The position numbers and the translations under genes are program-made. Source: Micromonospora matsumotoense (GTDB lineage Bacteria; Actinomycetota; Actinomycetes; Mycobacteriales; Micromonosporaceae). From it: 64,000 nucleotides of DNA. The notes beneath the pieces are model-generated. The model was not told the DNA's origin. It did not search any database and was given only the letters and a program-made list of their open reading frames with translations. The DNA lies in NCBI RefSeq assembly GCF_900091525.1, contig NZ_FMCU01000008.1, forward strand, positions 1 through 64,000. The letters are read 5' to 3'. Shown here in pieces: positions 16,793 to 25,657 of this stretch. How positions within the stretch are numbered: position 1 is the first letter of the stretch; every line of letters begins with the position of its first letter.

Positions 16793-18528
16793 CGGCTCCC
16801 CCTAGCTGTCGATCGGCTGGTCCCGCCGTCGTCCGGCCGGGACACCGCCACGGAGGCGGTCCTGTCCGCCGCCGGCAGGGCGGCCGCCGCGCGGTCGACC
16901 TCAGTCGTGTCGGGCGACGTTGCCGCCGCGCGGCTGGTCCCGCCCGCCTCCGGCAGGAGGGCCGCCGCGCGGCTGATCTTGCCGGTGGCGCTGCGTTCCA
17001 GGGCCGGCACGAACTCGATCCGCCGGGGGGCCTTGAAGTGGGCCAGCCGCTCCCGGGCGTACGCGACGAGCCGCGCGGTAAGGTCGGTGTCGGAGACCGC
17101 GTCGTCGGCCACCCGGACCACCAGCGCCACCGGGATCTCGCCCAGCCGGTCGTCCGGCCGGCCGAGCACCCGGACGTCCCGCACCAGCGGATGCGCCCGC
17201 AGTTCGTCCTCGATCTCCTCCGGCCAGACCTGGAAACCCCCGCACTTGATCATGTCCCGCTTGCGGCCGACCAGGAAGAGCACCCCGTCGGCGTCGACGT
17301 AGCCCATGTCGCCGGTGTGCACCCAGCCGTCCCGGACCAGCTCGGCCGACGCGGCGGCGTCGTCGACGTACCCCCTGGTCAGCGCGGAGCGGACCACCAC
17401 CTCGCCCGCCGCGTCGGTCGGCAGCGCCGTGCCGGCGTCGTCGCGGATCTCCAGCTCGACGCCCGGGTAGACCCGGCCGGCGGAGCCCGGCTTCCACCGG
17501 CCGGCCTTCATGTCCCGCCCGGTCCAGCCGGCGATGTGCCCGGCCTCGGTCGAGCCGTAGTTGACCAGGATGGGCACCCGGTAGCGCTGCTCGAACGCGC
17601 GCCGCACCGGCCAGGAGATCGCCTGCCCGGCCACCAGGACCGACTTGACCCCGTCGAACGGCAGATCCCGGTCGGCGTGCACGATGTCGAAGACCATGGT
17701 GGGCAGCAGGAAGAGGTTGTCGAAACCGAACCGTGCCATGAGGTCGGCCAGCCGGTCGACGCCGAAGCGTTCCCAGACCACCGCCGGCCGGCCGACGAAG
17801 TACGCGAACAGCAGCGAGTGCTGGCCGCCGCTGTGGAACAGCGGCAGGGCGATGAGGTTCGGCCTGGCGTCCGGCGCGGCGGTGCCCTCGGCCTCGGTGC
17901 CGGTGGTGACCCGGGCCAGCCGCATCAGCGACTCCCGCGTCCCGCCGTGGGTGACGCTGACCGCCTTCGGCCGCCCGGTCGTGCCGCCGGTGAACAGGAT
18001 GCACGCCTCGGCCTCCGACCCGACGTCGACCCCGGTGACCCGCACCTCCCGCCGCCACGGCAACGCCGGCACCCCGGCCAGCGACGCCGTGACGGAGCGC
18101 ACCGGGACCGGGTCGGCGGCACCGCCGGCGGCACCGGTGGAAGCGGGCCGGGTGGCGTCCTGTGCGGCGAGGAACCCGGCGACCACGTCGGGCCGGCGGT
18201 CGTCGACCAGCAGCAGCCGGGGCGCGGTCTTCGCCACCGACTCGGCCAGCTCGGCGGCGTTGTAGAGGCTGCTCACGGTGACCGGCACCGCGCCGATCTT
18301 CCAGGCGCCGAAGAGCAGGAACACGCTCTCCGGGCCGTTGGTCAGATAGCAGGCGACCCGGTCGCCGGGGCCGACGCCCTCGGCCCGCAGCGCGGCGGCG
18401 ACGCCCCCGGCGAGCAGGTCGATCTGGTCGAACGTCCAGGACCGGCCGTCCTCGCCGTACAGGCCGGGCAGGTCGCCCCGGTCCGCGCCCCGTCCCTCCA
18501 GGACGCCGGCCAGGTTGCCGGCGCTCAC
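16789..18528 (-). CDS. Acyl-CoA synthetase (AMP-forming)
   Basis: Protein of 579 residues of the ANL superfamily. It has P-loop ILFTGGTTGRPKAVSV, NYGSTEAGHI, the WVHTGDMGYVD hinge and the C-terminal lysine motif SATGKISR. It activates a carboxylic acid to its acyl-AMP and CoA ester. After the catalytic lysine there is an unusual tail of about 60 residues rich in Ala, Thr, Asp and Ser, absent from the other ligases here. The GTG start overlaps the stop of the next LLM gene (GTGA). The substrate is unknown. Confidence 0.88.
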   Translation of the reverse strand: MSAGNLAGVLEGRGADRGDLPGLYGEDGRSWTFDQIDLLAGGVAAALRAEGVGPGDRVACYLTNGPESVFLLFGAWKIGAVPVTVSSLYNAAELAESVAKTAPRLLLVDDRRPDVVAGFLAAQDATRPASTGAAGGAADPVPVRSVTASLAGVPALPWRREVRVTGVDVGSEAEACILFTGGTTGRPKAVSVTHGGTRESLMRLARVTTGTEAEGTAAPDARPNLIALPLFHSGGQHSLLFAYFVGRPAVVWERFGVDRLADLMARFGFDNLFLLPTMVFDIVHADRDLPFDGVKSVLVAGQAISWPVRRAFEQRYRVPILVNYGSTEAGHIAGWTGRDMKAGRWKPGSAGRVYPGVELEIRDDAGTALPTDAAGEVVVRSALTRGYVDDAAASAELVRDGWVHTGDMGYVDADGVLFLVGRKRDMIKCGGFQVWPEEIEDELRAHPLVRDVRVLGRPDDRLGEIPVALVVRVADDAVSDTDLTARLVAYARERLAHFKAPRRIEFVPALERSATGKISRAAALLPEAGGTSRAAATSPDTTEVDRAAAALPAADRTASVAVSRPDDGGTSRSTARGSR

Positions 18529-19532
18529 CGGGTCACCCCGGGCGCGGTCGCCGGGGCGGCGAGCCTGGGGATGACCTCCGCGCCGAAGCGGGCGAGCTGT
18601 GCCATCGCCTCGTCCTGGCCCGCGCCGACGAACTGGTGCCGCAGCGAGACCTCGGTGATGCCCAGCTCGGTCTCCCAGCGGCGCAGCTTGGTGACGATCT
18701 CGTCGGCCGACCCGACCAGGCAGTCCTCGGCCAGGTAGCGGTCCAGGTCGAGGGACTGGGCGTCGTCCCAGGACTTGTAGCCCGCGTACTGGCGTTGCAG
18801 GTGCGGGCGGACGGCGGCGACGGCCGCCGGGTAGCTGTCACCGAGGTACGCCTCACGGCTCATCGGGTACTCCCGGTCCAGCGGGAAGCCGCGCTCGGCC
18901 AGGTCTCCCCGGTAGATCCCGAGCAGTCGGGCCAGTTCCTCGTCGTTGCCCTTGGGGCCGATCAGCCACGGGGCGTCCAGTCGGGCGGCGCGGCGGATCG
19001 CGGGTTCGGCGAACGCGCCGATCCACAGCGGTGGGCCGCCGGGCTGGGCCGGGCGCAGCGCCAGGGACGCGCCGGGGACCTCGCCCCAGCTGCCGGCGAT
19101 GTCGATCGTCTCGCCGTTCCACAGGGAGCGCAGCATCGGCACGTACTCCCGCAGTCGCCGCAGCCGGTCCTCCCAGGCGACGCCGAACGCGGTGGTCTCG
19201 CGGCGACGGTAGCCGGCGCCGATGCCTACGGTCAGCCGGCCGTGGGAGAGCACGTCGAGCGAGGCCAGTTCCTCGGCGAGCGCGACCGGGTTCAGCAGGG
19301 GGGCCAGCAGGACCCCGAACCCGATCCGGACCCGGGAGGTGGCGTGGGCGAGGTAGCCGGCCAGCGGGATCGGCTGGACGAACGCCGATCGGGCCAGGTA
19401 GTGGTGGCCGAGGTAGACGGCGTGGAAGCCGGCCGCCTCGGCGGCGGCGGCCTGGGCCAGTACGCCGTCGATGCCCTCGGTGGCCGACGCCGACGGATCG
19501 AACTGGGCGCTCAGGAAGCAGCTGATCTTCAC
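18525..19532 (-). CDS. Luciferase-like (LLM) F420/FMN-dependent oxidoreductase
   Basis: Protein of 335 residues beginning KISCFLSAQFDPSAS from a GTG codon. Motifs VRIGFGVLLAPLLNPVALAE, GRLTVGIGAGYRRRET and PPLWIGAFAEPAIRRAARLD identify the LLM barrel. It diverges more from the 13.8 and 15.8 kb copies than they do from each other, so the four LLMs are probably not redundant. It is joined by GTGA overlaps to both neighbours. Confidence 0.84.
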   Translation of the reverse strand: MKISCFLSAQFDPSASATEGIDGVLAQAAAAEAAGFHAVYLGHHYLARSAFVQPIPLAGYLAHATSRVRIGFGVLLAPLLNPVALAEELASLDVLSHGRLTVGIGAGYRRRETTAFGVAWEDRLRRLREYVPMLRSLWNGETIDIAGSWGEVPGASLALRPAQPGGPPLWIGAFAEPAIRRAARLDAPWLIGPKGNDEELARLLGIYRGDLAERGFPLDREYPMSREAYLGDSYPAAVAAVRPHLQRQYAGYKSWDDAQSLDLDRYLAEDCLVGSADEIVTKLRRWETELGITEVSLRHQFVGAGQDEAMAQLARFGAEVIPRLAAPATAPGVTR

Positions 19533-20620
19533 CCGGCGACCGCCTCGGGAGTGGGCACGCTGTCGGCGACACGCTCCTGGGCCCGGAAGTGCGGGATGAC
19601 CTTGTCGGCGAACTCCTCCATCGAGCGCAGCGCGGCCTTCCGGTCCAGGGACGGAATCCGCAGCCAGCCGATGTAGTGGTTGATGCCGAGCTGCTCGCGC
19701 AGCATCTCGATGGTCTCGATGACATGCTGGGCCGAGCCGAAGTTGCCGCCGTGGGTCAGCGTCTGCTCCAGGGTCAGCAGTTCGATGTTCTTGGCGACGG
19801 CCGCGTAGTAGGCCCGTTCCTTGGCGATGGCGTCCTCCGAGCCGGGGATGACCTTGCCGACGGACTTGTAGTAGTTCATCGCCGCCTGGGCGGCCGCGCG
19901 CAGGCCCTCCTCGCTGTCACCGCACCAGACCTGCTGCATGAACGGCAGGTCGTAGGTGGAGATGTCGAAGCCGTTCTCCCGCATGCTCTGCCGGTAGAGG
20001 TCGAAGTTCTTCTGCATGATGCCCAACGGCGTGAAGTTCGGTGAGGTGATGATCGACTCGCCGACCGCGCCGCGCTCCCGGAAGCTGTCCGGGGAGACCG
20101 TGCCCTGCAGGATCGGCGGCCCGCCCGGCGTGTACGGCCTCGGGTAGGTGGTGACGTTGTCGTAGTGGAAGATCTCGCCGTGGTAGGAGAAGTTCTCCTG
20201 CGACAGTGCGAGCCGCAGGATCTCCAGGGTCTCCTGGTAGCGCTGCTTCGACTCCGCCAGGGGCACGCCGAAGCCGGCGAACTCGGCGGGCTGGTAGCCC
20301 CGGCCGACGCCGATGGAGACCCGGCCGCCGCTGAGTACGTCGAGGGCGGCGATGTCCTCGGCCAGCCGCAGCGGGTGGTGCAGCGGCAGCACCAGGACGG
20401 CGGTGCCGATGGTGATCTGCCGGGTCCGTTCGGCAACGGCCATGCCGAAGTTCACCGGGCTGCCGAGGATGCCGTACTTCGAGAAGTGGTGCTCGGCGAG
20501 CCAGATCGAGTCGAAGCCCAGCTCGTCGGCCAGCTGGATCTCATCGAGGGTCTCTCGAAGCACCTGGTGGTCCGATGCGCCGTCGGCCACCGGGAACAGG
20601 TTCATGATTCCGAACTTCAC
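19529..20620 (-). CDS. Luciferase-like (LLM) F420/FMN-dependent oxidoreductase, first gene of operon
   Basis: Protein of 363 residues, slightly longer than the other three LLMs. It has IWLAEHHFSKYGILGSP, IGTAVLVLPLHHPLRLAED and GGRVSIGVGRGYQPAEF. The EHHF signature is closer to the bacterial-luciferase/alkanal-monooxygenase side of the superfamily, so FMN use is plausible. The GTG start is preceded by AGGAGAAGG. The gene heads a seven-gene run ending at 13488, and one of the shared palindromic operators (20637-20657) lies directly upstream. Confidence 0.86.
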   Translation of the reverse strand: MKFGIMNLFPVADGASDHQVLRETLDEIQLADELGFDSIWLAEHHFSKYGILGSPVNFGMAVAERTRQITIGTAVLVLPLHHPLRLAEDIAALDVLSGGRVSIGVGRGYQPAEFAGFGVPLAESKQRYQETLEILRLALSQENFSYHGEIFHYDNVTTYPRPYTPGGPPILQGTVSPDSFRERGAVGESIITSPNFTPLGIMQKNFDLYRQSMRENGFDISTYDLPFMQQVWCGDSEEGLRAAAQAAMNYYKSVGKVIPGSEDAIAKERAYYAAVAKNIELLTLEQTLTHGGNFGSAQHVIETIEMLREQLGINHYIGWLRIPSLDRKAALRSMEEFADKVIPHFRAQERVADSVPTPEAVAG

Positions 20621-20636
20621 GGCCTTCTCCTCATTT

Positions 20637-20657
20637 ATTCCGACCAGCCGGTATGTT
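20637..20657 (-). promoter_or_regulatory. Shared TetR-type operator, site 1
   Basis: ATTCCGACCAGCCGGTATGTT, a match to the palindrome ATACCGACC/GGTCGGTAT. It differs from site 2 (24489) at one of 21 positions. It lies 17 bp before the GTG of the LLM operon, within the expected promoter (AATAAA as possible -10 on the minus strand). Confidence 0.75.
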
Positions 20658-20693
20658 ACTGCCCGGGTTGCTGCCCGGCAAGACTTGCGCAGG

Positions 20694-21725
20694 TCAGGCC
20701 CGCGACGTCGGGCGGGAGCGGATGCGCAGCTCCCCGGTTCGACGGCGGTGCCAGGAACCCCGCCCGCACCGGGCGTCGAGCACGAAGGCCCGGCGCAGGA
20801 ACAGGTGCGGGTCCGCCTCCATGGTGATGCCCATCCCGCCGTGGACCTGGATGCACCGCTCGGCGGCGAAGACCGCCGCCTGACCGGCCGCCGCCTTGGC
20901 GGCGTGCACCTGGATGCCGGCGTCCGGCCGGCCGTTGTCCACCGCCCACGCCGCGTACAGGGTCAGGTCCCAGGCCGCCTTGCGGGCGGTGGCCGCCTCG
21001 GCGAGCGGGAACGCGACCCCCTGGAACGCGCCGATCACCCGACCGAACTGCCGACGCGTCCGGGCCTGCTCGGCGGCCAGGTCGACCGCCCCCTGCGCCA
21101 CCCCGCACAGCTCGGCCGCCACCACCAGCGCGGCCCGCAGCGGGCCGGCCCCGGCGGGCTGCGTCCGCTCGGGCGCGGCCAACGTCAGGTCCGCCAGCGG
21201 CACCGACGGGTCCAGCGACTGCCGCGCGGTGGTCCGGACCGGGTCGGCGAACCAGACCCCGTCCGGGCCGAGGGCGACGACGCCGTCCGCCTGCGCCGCG
21301 TACGGCACCAGGGTCCGCACCAGCGGGTCCGGCGACACCCGGTCGGCCCACCCGGCACTGCCCGGCACGTCGACCGCCGGGGTGAGCACCCGGCGGCCGT
21401 CGAGCACCTCGTCGGGGAGCGGACCGGTGCGCCGCTCGTCGCCGCAGAGCAGTTGGACCGCCGCCGCGTGCGCCGGGAACCGGCTCGGCACCAGCCGCTC
21501 GCCGAGCGCCTCGACGGCGACCAGCAGGTCGATCAGGCCCGACCCGATGCCACCGGCCGGCTCGGGCACCCCGAGCAGCCCGAAGTCCCGCAGCAGTGGC
21601 CCGTCAGCCGCCGGGGCCCGCCACGGGCCGGCCAGCAGCTCGCGGGCGGTGCCGCGGTCGGCGTCCGCGAGCGAGCCCACGGTCGCACCGATGTCCCGCT
21701 GTTCCTGGGTGAATGTTGCGCGCAC
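20694..21725 (-). CDS. Acyl-CoA dehydrogenase, small FadE-type subunit
   Basis: Protein of 343 residues, shorter than the usual 380. It has ARTRRQFGRVIGAFQGVAF (FAD-binding region) and RCIQVHGGMGIT. The usual catalytic-base segment (EGT) near the C-terminus is absent, being replaced by DPHLFLRRAF. Next to it is a full-length dehydrogenase that does have IEGGTEEV. In steroid catabolism such pairs (FadE26/FadE27 type) form alpha2beta2 enzymes with one active site per pair. I infer the same here. GTG start, preceded by GGAG. Confidence 0.85.
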   Translation of the reverse strand: MRATFTQEQRDIGATVGSLADADRGTARELLAGPWRAPAADGPLLRDFGLLGVPEPAGGIGSGLIDLLVAVEALGERLVPSRFPAHAAAVQLLCGDERRTGPLPDEVLDGRRVLTPAVDVPGSAGWADRVSPDPLVRTLVPYAAQADGVVALGPDGVWFADPVRTTARQSLDPSVPLADLTLAAPERTQPAGAGPLRAALVVAAELCGVAQGAVDLAAEQARTRRQFGRVIGAFQGVAFPLAEAATARKAAWDLTLYAAWAVDNGRPDAGIQVHAAKAAAGQAAVFAAERCIQVHGGMGITMEADPHLFLRRAFVLDARCGRGSWHRRRTGELRIRSRPTSRA

Positions 21726-21738
21726 CAGACCACTCCGC

Positions 21739-22890
21739 TCAGCGTGAGCGGGGCAGGCGCAGCACCCGCTCCGCGAGAATCGACTTCTGGACTTCCTCCG
21801 TGCCGCCCTCGATCGTGTGGGCGCGGGCGCGCAGGTAACGACGCATCCGGGCGGCGGCGCCGTCGCCGTCGACCAGCACCCCGCCGGCCTCGTCGAGCTG
21901 CACGGCGAGCCGGTTGGCGTGCTGCACCACCCGGGCCCACAGGCTCTTGAGCGCCGAGGTCTCCGGCCCGGGTACGCCGCCGGCCCGGCTCTCGCCGAGC
22001 ATCCGCATCGACCCGATCCGGACCGCCTCGGCGTCGCACTGCAACGCGCCCACCGCGTCGACGAACGCGCTGTCGTCGGCCACGCCCCGCGCGACCGCGA
22101 CGTCGATCAGCCGGTCGACCGCCTGGCGGGCCCACACCCAGAGGTTGAGCGCCATGCTGCCGCGTTCGAACGCGAGCGTGGTGAGCGCGACGGTCCAGCC
22201 GTTGCCGACCCCGCCGAGCACGTCGGCGTCGGCGACGAACACGTCGTCGAGGAACATCTCGTTGAACTCGGTGTCCCCGTTGATCATCTCCAGCGACCGG
22301 ACGGTGAACCCGTCCATCGGCGCGAGGAAGTAGGTGATGCCCTGGTGCTTCGGCGCGGCGGCGTCGGTACGGGCCAGCAGCAGGCAGTGCGACGCGTTGT
22401 GCGCGTTGGACGTCCAGATCTTGGCCCCGTTGATCCGCCAGCCACCGTCGACCCGGGTCGCCGCCGTGGTCAGGCTGGCCAGGTCCGATCCCGAGCCGGG
22501 CTCGCTGAAGCCCTGACACCAGTACTCGTCGCCGCGCAGGATGCCGGGCAGGTGCCGGGCCTGCTGGGCGTCGGTGCCGTGCGCGATGATCGTCGGCCCG
22601 GCCAGCATCATGCCGACCCCGTTGAGCGGGTACGGCGCACCGCGTACCGCGGCCTCCTCGTTGAAGACGGCCTGGGCCAGCGCGTCCATCCCCCGGCCCC
22701 CGTGCGCGACCGGCCAGGACAGGCCGGCCCAGTTGCCGGCGCAGAGCCGGTCCTGCCACACCCGCGACCAGTGCTCACGCGCGTCCTGGGACAGCTCCTC
22801 CTGGTCGGGCACGTCCGCCAGCGCCCCGTCGAGCCACCTGCCGACCTCGTGCCGGAACGCCAGGTCGGTGTCGCTGTCAGCGAAGTCCAT
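21739..22890 (-). CDS. Acyl-CoA dehydrogenase, large subunit
   Basis: Protein of 383 residues with the standard ACAD layout. An all-alpha N-terminal domain with WCQGFSEPGSGSDLAS (FAD and substrate contact) leads to a middle beta domain with FNEMFLDDVFV. The C-terminal helices contain HTIEGGTEEVQKSILAERVL, whose Glu is the probable catalytic base. The ATG was chosen because GGGAGG is placed five bases before it; a GTG two codons upstream is less well placed. It lies 13 bp upstream of the small subunit gene and 33 bp downstream of an acyl-CoA ligase. Confidence 0.88.
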   Translation of the reverse strand: MDFADSDTDLAFRHEVGRWLDGALADVPDQEELSQDAREHWSRVWQDRLCAGNWAGLSWPVAHGGRGMDALAQAVFNEEAAVRGAPYPLNGVGMMLAGPTIIAHGTDAQQARHLPGILRGDEYWCQGFSEPGSGSDLASLTTAATRVDGGWRINGAKIWTSNAHNASHCLLLARTDAAAPKHQGITYFLAPMDGFTVRSLEMINGDTEFNEMFLDDVFVADADVLGGVGNGWTVALTTLAFERGSMALNLWVWARQAVDRLIDVAVARGVADDSAFVDAVGALQCDAEAVRIGSMRMLGESRAGGVPGPETSALKSLWARVVQHANRLAVQLDEAGGVLVDGDGAAARMRRYLRARAHTIEGGTEEVQKSILAERVLRLPRSR

Positions 22891-22923
22891 GCCCACCTCC
22901 CACCGGTTCGTCGATGTCGCCGG

Positions 22924-24471
22924 TCATGCGCTGGCCTCTTCGGCGCGCGTGAGCCGGGCCTTGTAGAGCTTGCCGTTCGGGTCCCGGGGCAGGGCGTCGC
23001 GCAGCACGTAGGACTCCGGGCGCTTCGGCTTGGCCAACCGGTCGGTGAGGTAGCGGCGCAGTTCCGCCAGCGCCGCGTCCGGGTCGGGCGCGGCGTCGGC
23101 CAGCACGACGTGCGCCTGGGGCACCTCGCCGAACTCCGGATCGGGGGTGCCGACCACGCCGACGTCGGCGACCCAGTCGTGGCTGATCAACGCCGCCTCG
23201 ATCTCGGCCGGATAGACGTTCACCCCGCCGACCAGGATCAGCTCGGCCGCGCGACCGGTGATGTAGAGGAACCCGTCGGCGTCGACGTGGCCGACGTCCC
23301 AGACGGTCATCAGGCCGTCGCGGCGCGCGCCGTCGGTCTTGCCGGGGTCGTTGTGGTACTCGATCCGGTCGTCGCCCTGGCGCATGTAGACGATGCCGGT
23401 CTGCCCGACGGGCACCTCGTTGCCCAGCTCGTCGAGGATGCGCAGGGTGGAGATGGAGGCCGGCCGGCCGACCGTGCCCGGGTGGGCCAGCCACTCGTGG
23501 GGCCGCGCGACGGTGGTGCCGACCTCGGTCGAGCCGTAGTACTCGTAGACCACCGGGCCGAACCAGTCGAGGATGCGCTGCTTGACCTCGCGGGGGCAGG
23601 GCGCGGCGCCGTGCAGCACGTAGCGCAGCGAGGAGATGTCAGCGCCGGCACGGACCGGCTCGGGCAGTTGCAGCAGGCGGTAGAAGTGGGTCGGCACCAT
23701 GCTGGTCCCGGTGACCCGGCGGGCCTGGACCCGGCGCAGGAAACCCTCCGGCGTCCAGCCGTCCATCAGGACCATCGTGCCGCCGGCGTGCAGCGCGCCC
23801 ATCGCCGGAGTGATGTTGGCCGAGTGGTACATCGGGGCCGACACCAGCCAGGACGCGAACGCGTCGCGCTCCATGCCGAACTCCCGGAACAGCCAGACGT
23901 AGGTCAGCGCGCCGGTGTCCGCGTCGACGCCGCTGAGCGGGCGCTTGACCCCCTTGGGCCGGCCGGTGGTGCCCGAGGTGTACATCATTAGTGAGCCGGC
24001 CGGGGTGTCCGCCGGGCTCGTCGCGGGCATGTCGGCGGTGAGCGCCGACAGCGGGCGGGCCCGGTCGGTGCGGGGCAGGCCGTCGACGAAGACCTGGATG
24101 CCGGGGGCGGCCTCGGCGGCGGCGACCACGACATCCTCGACCCGCTCGGCGCCCACCACCACCCGGGCGGCGCTGTCGGCGAGGATGTAGCCGACCTCGG
24201 GCGCGGTGAGGTGGTAGTTGAGGGTCACCAGGTAGAGGCCCGACTGCATCGCCGCGAGATAGAGCGCGACCAGGCCGGGGCTGTTCGTCATCACCGCCGC
24301 GACGGTGTCGCCGGGCCGCAGACCCGCGTGGGTACGCAGCCCGTGCGAGATCCGGTTCACCTCGGCGAACAGGTCACCGTACGAGATCCGCCGATCATCG
24401 GCGGTCACGATCGCGCACAGGTCCGGTTCTGCGGCTGCCCAGAGCCGGAACCCGGTCCGCTCCTCGCTCAT
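22924..24471 (-). CDS. Acyl-CoA synthetase (AMP-forming)
   Basis: Protein of 515 residues. ANL motifs are MMYTSGTTGRPKGVKRP, YEYYGSTEVGT, TVWDVGHVDADGFLYITGR and the C-terminal PNGKLYKARL lysine. It makes a CoA ester for the adjacent acyl-CoA dehydrogenase pair. The ATG is preceded by AAGGAG; the open frame continues 16 codons further but into the operator. It heads a three-gene unit (ligase, two dehydrogenase subunits) under operator site 2, divergent from a metallo-hydrolase gene. Confidence 0.9.
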   Translation of the reverse strand: MSEERTGFRLWAAAEPDLCAIVTADDRRISYGDLFAEVNRISHGLRTHAGLRPGDTVAAVMTNSPGLVALYLAAMQSGLYLVTLNYHLTAPEVGYILADSAARVVVGAERVEDVVVAAAEAAPGIQVFVDGLPRTDRARPLSALTADMPATSPADTPAGSLMMYTSGTTGRPKGVKRPLSGVDADTGALTYVWLFREFGMERDAFASWLVSAPMYHSANITPAMGALHAGGTMVLMDGWTPEGFLRRVQARRVTGTSMVPTHFYRLLQLPEPVRAGADISSLRYVLHGAAPCPREVKQRILDWFGPVVYEYYGSTEVGTTVARPHEWLAHPGTVGRPASISTLRILDELGNEVPVGQTGIVYMRQGDDRIEYHNDPGKTDGARRDGLMTVWDVGHVDADGFLYITGRAAELILVGGVNVYPAEIEAALISHDWVADVGVVGTPDPEFGEVPQAHVVLADAAPDPDAALAELRRYLTDRLAKPKRPESYVLRDALPRDPNGKLYKARLTRAEEASA

Positions 24472-24488
24472 CGGACTCCTTGAGCTAG

Positions 24489-24509
24489 ATTCCGACCATC
24501 CGGTATGTT
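24489..24509. promoter_or_regulatory. Shared TetR-type operator, site 2 (divergent promoter)
   Basis: ATTCCGACCATCCGGTATGTT sits between divergent genes. On the plus strand TTGAGC (24480-24485), 17 bp, then TATGTT (24503-24508) forms a plausible promoter for the gene at 24540. The operator fills the -35/-10 spacer and the -10, so binding should block transcription. Confidence 0.75.
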
Positions 24510-24539
24510 GGTGTCCCACAGTAAGGGAGCCTCCCGACG

Positions 24540-25526
24540 ATGTCCAGACCCGTGAGCGACGCCCACGCCGCCACCTGGCGGGCCCGCCAGGTGCCGGTCC
24601 CCGCCCAGGTCGTCGACGGTGTCTGGGCCATCCCCGTCCCCCTGCACGGCAGCGCCCTGCGGTCCATCACCGTCTTCCTGATCGCCACCGGCGACGGACC
24701 GGTCCTCGTCGACGCCGGCTACGACCACCCGAGTTGCTGGGCGTCGTTCCAGCAGTCGGTGGCGGCCGTCGGTCAGCGGGTCGACGCCATCACGGCGGTC
24801 CTGCTCACCCACAACCACCCGGACCACGTCGGGTTCGCCGACCGGGTGCGGGCCGCCTCCGGCGCGCGGGTGATCATGGGTGGGGCCGACGACTTCGCCA
24901 CCATGCACCGACAGCGCAGCACCTTCCTCCAGCAGGTACGCACCGCACTCGACCTGACCGGCGCCCCGCCCGACGTCGTCGCCGCCATGTACGCCGACGC
25001 CGTCGCCGTCGCCGCGCACCCGGAGAGCCTGCGGCTCGACGTGCCGCTGACCGGGGAGACCGAGTTCCGCTTCGGTGACGTGACCCTGCGCGCCCTGCCC
25101 GCCCCCGGGCACACCTACGGGCACACCGTCTACGTCGACACCCGGGGACTGGTCTTCACGGGCGACACGATGATGGCCGAGGGACCCACCCAACTGGCCA
25201 TCGTCAGCCGCCCCGACGACGATCCGGCCGCCGACCTGTTCCGCACGCTGGCCCGCATCCGCGACCTCGGGGCCGCCATCGCCTGCCCCGCCCACCAGTT
25301 CCCCTACCGGGACGTCGCCGCCCGCGCCGAGGCCCTCACGGCCTTCCACCGCGACGAGGTCGAGACGGTCCGGGGCCTGGCCCACGACGGGAGCACCGCG
25401 TGGGACCTCGCCCGACGGATGACCTGGAAGAAGCCGTGGGACGCGCTGGGCCGGGGCACCCGGCGGTTCGCCCTGGTGCACACCCTCGCCCTGCTGCGCC
25501 ACGCCACCGCCACCCGCCGGGACTGA
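24540..25526 (+). CDS. MBL-fold metallo-hydrolase
   Basis: Protein of 328 residues of the metallo-beta-lactamase fold. It has the zinc motif THNHPDH, a GHTYGHT histidine, FTGDTMM (bridging Asp) and a late histidine in CPAHQFPYRD. Close relatives are glyoxalase-II-like thioesterases and quinol-type hydrolases. Here hydrolysis of a CoA thioester or lactone would fit, but this is inference. An AGGGAG ribosome-binding site precedes the ATG. It is the only plus-strand gene between 1 and 37.9 kb, driven from the shared operator. Confidence 0.85.
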   Translation: MSRPVSDAHAATWRARQVPVPAQVVDGVWAIPVPLHGSALRSITVFLIATGDGPVLVDAGYDHPSCWASFQQSVAAVGQRVDAITAVLLTHNHPDHVGFADRVRAASGARVIMGGADDFATMHRQRSTFLQQVRTALDLTGAPPDVVAAMYADAVAVAAHPESLRLDVPLTGETEFRFGDVTLRALPAPGHTYGHTVYVDTRGLVFTGDTMMAEGPTQLAIVSRPDDDPAADLFRTLARIRDLGAAIACPAHQFPYRDVAARAEALTAFHRDEVETVRGLAHDGSTAWDLARRMTWKKPWDALGRGTRRFALVHTLALLRHATATRRD

Positions 25527-25557
25527 ACGCACCAGCGGCGGACGCGCCGGCCCTGAA

Positions 25558-25581
25558 CGCACCGGCCCGGCGGCCGGTGCG
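25558..25581. terminator. Bidirectional terminator hairpin
   Basis: A perfect 10-bp stem (CGCACCGGCC/GGCCGGTGCG) with a CGGC loop lies between the convergent metallo-hydrolase and acyl-CoA ligase genes. It has no T-run, as is usual in very GC-rich actinomycetes. Confidence 0.65.
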
Positions 25582-25657
25582 GCCCGGGTCCCGGCGGGCA
25601 GGCCGGAACGACAACGACGCGGTGGAGCCGGGGGGACGGCCGGTGGCGGCCCGAGAC

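Noticed and set aside
13919..17302. 1,127-codon plus-strand open frame
   Set aside because: It is the complement of LLM, crotonase and ligase genes that have clear motifs on the minus strand.
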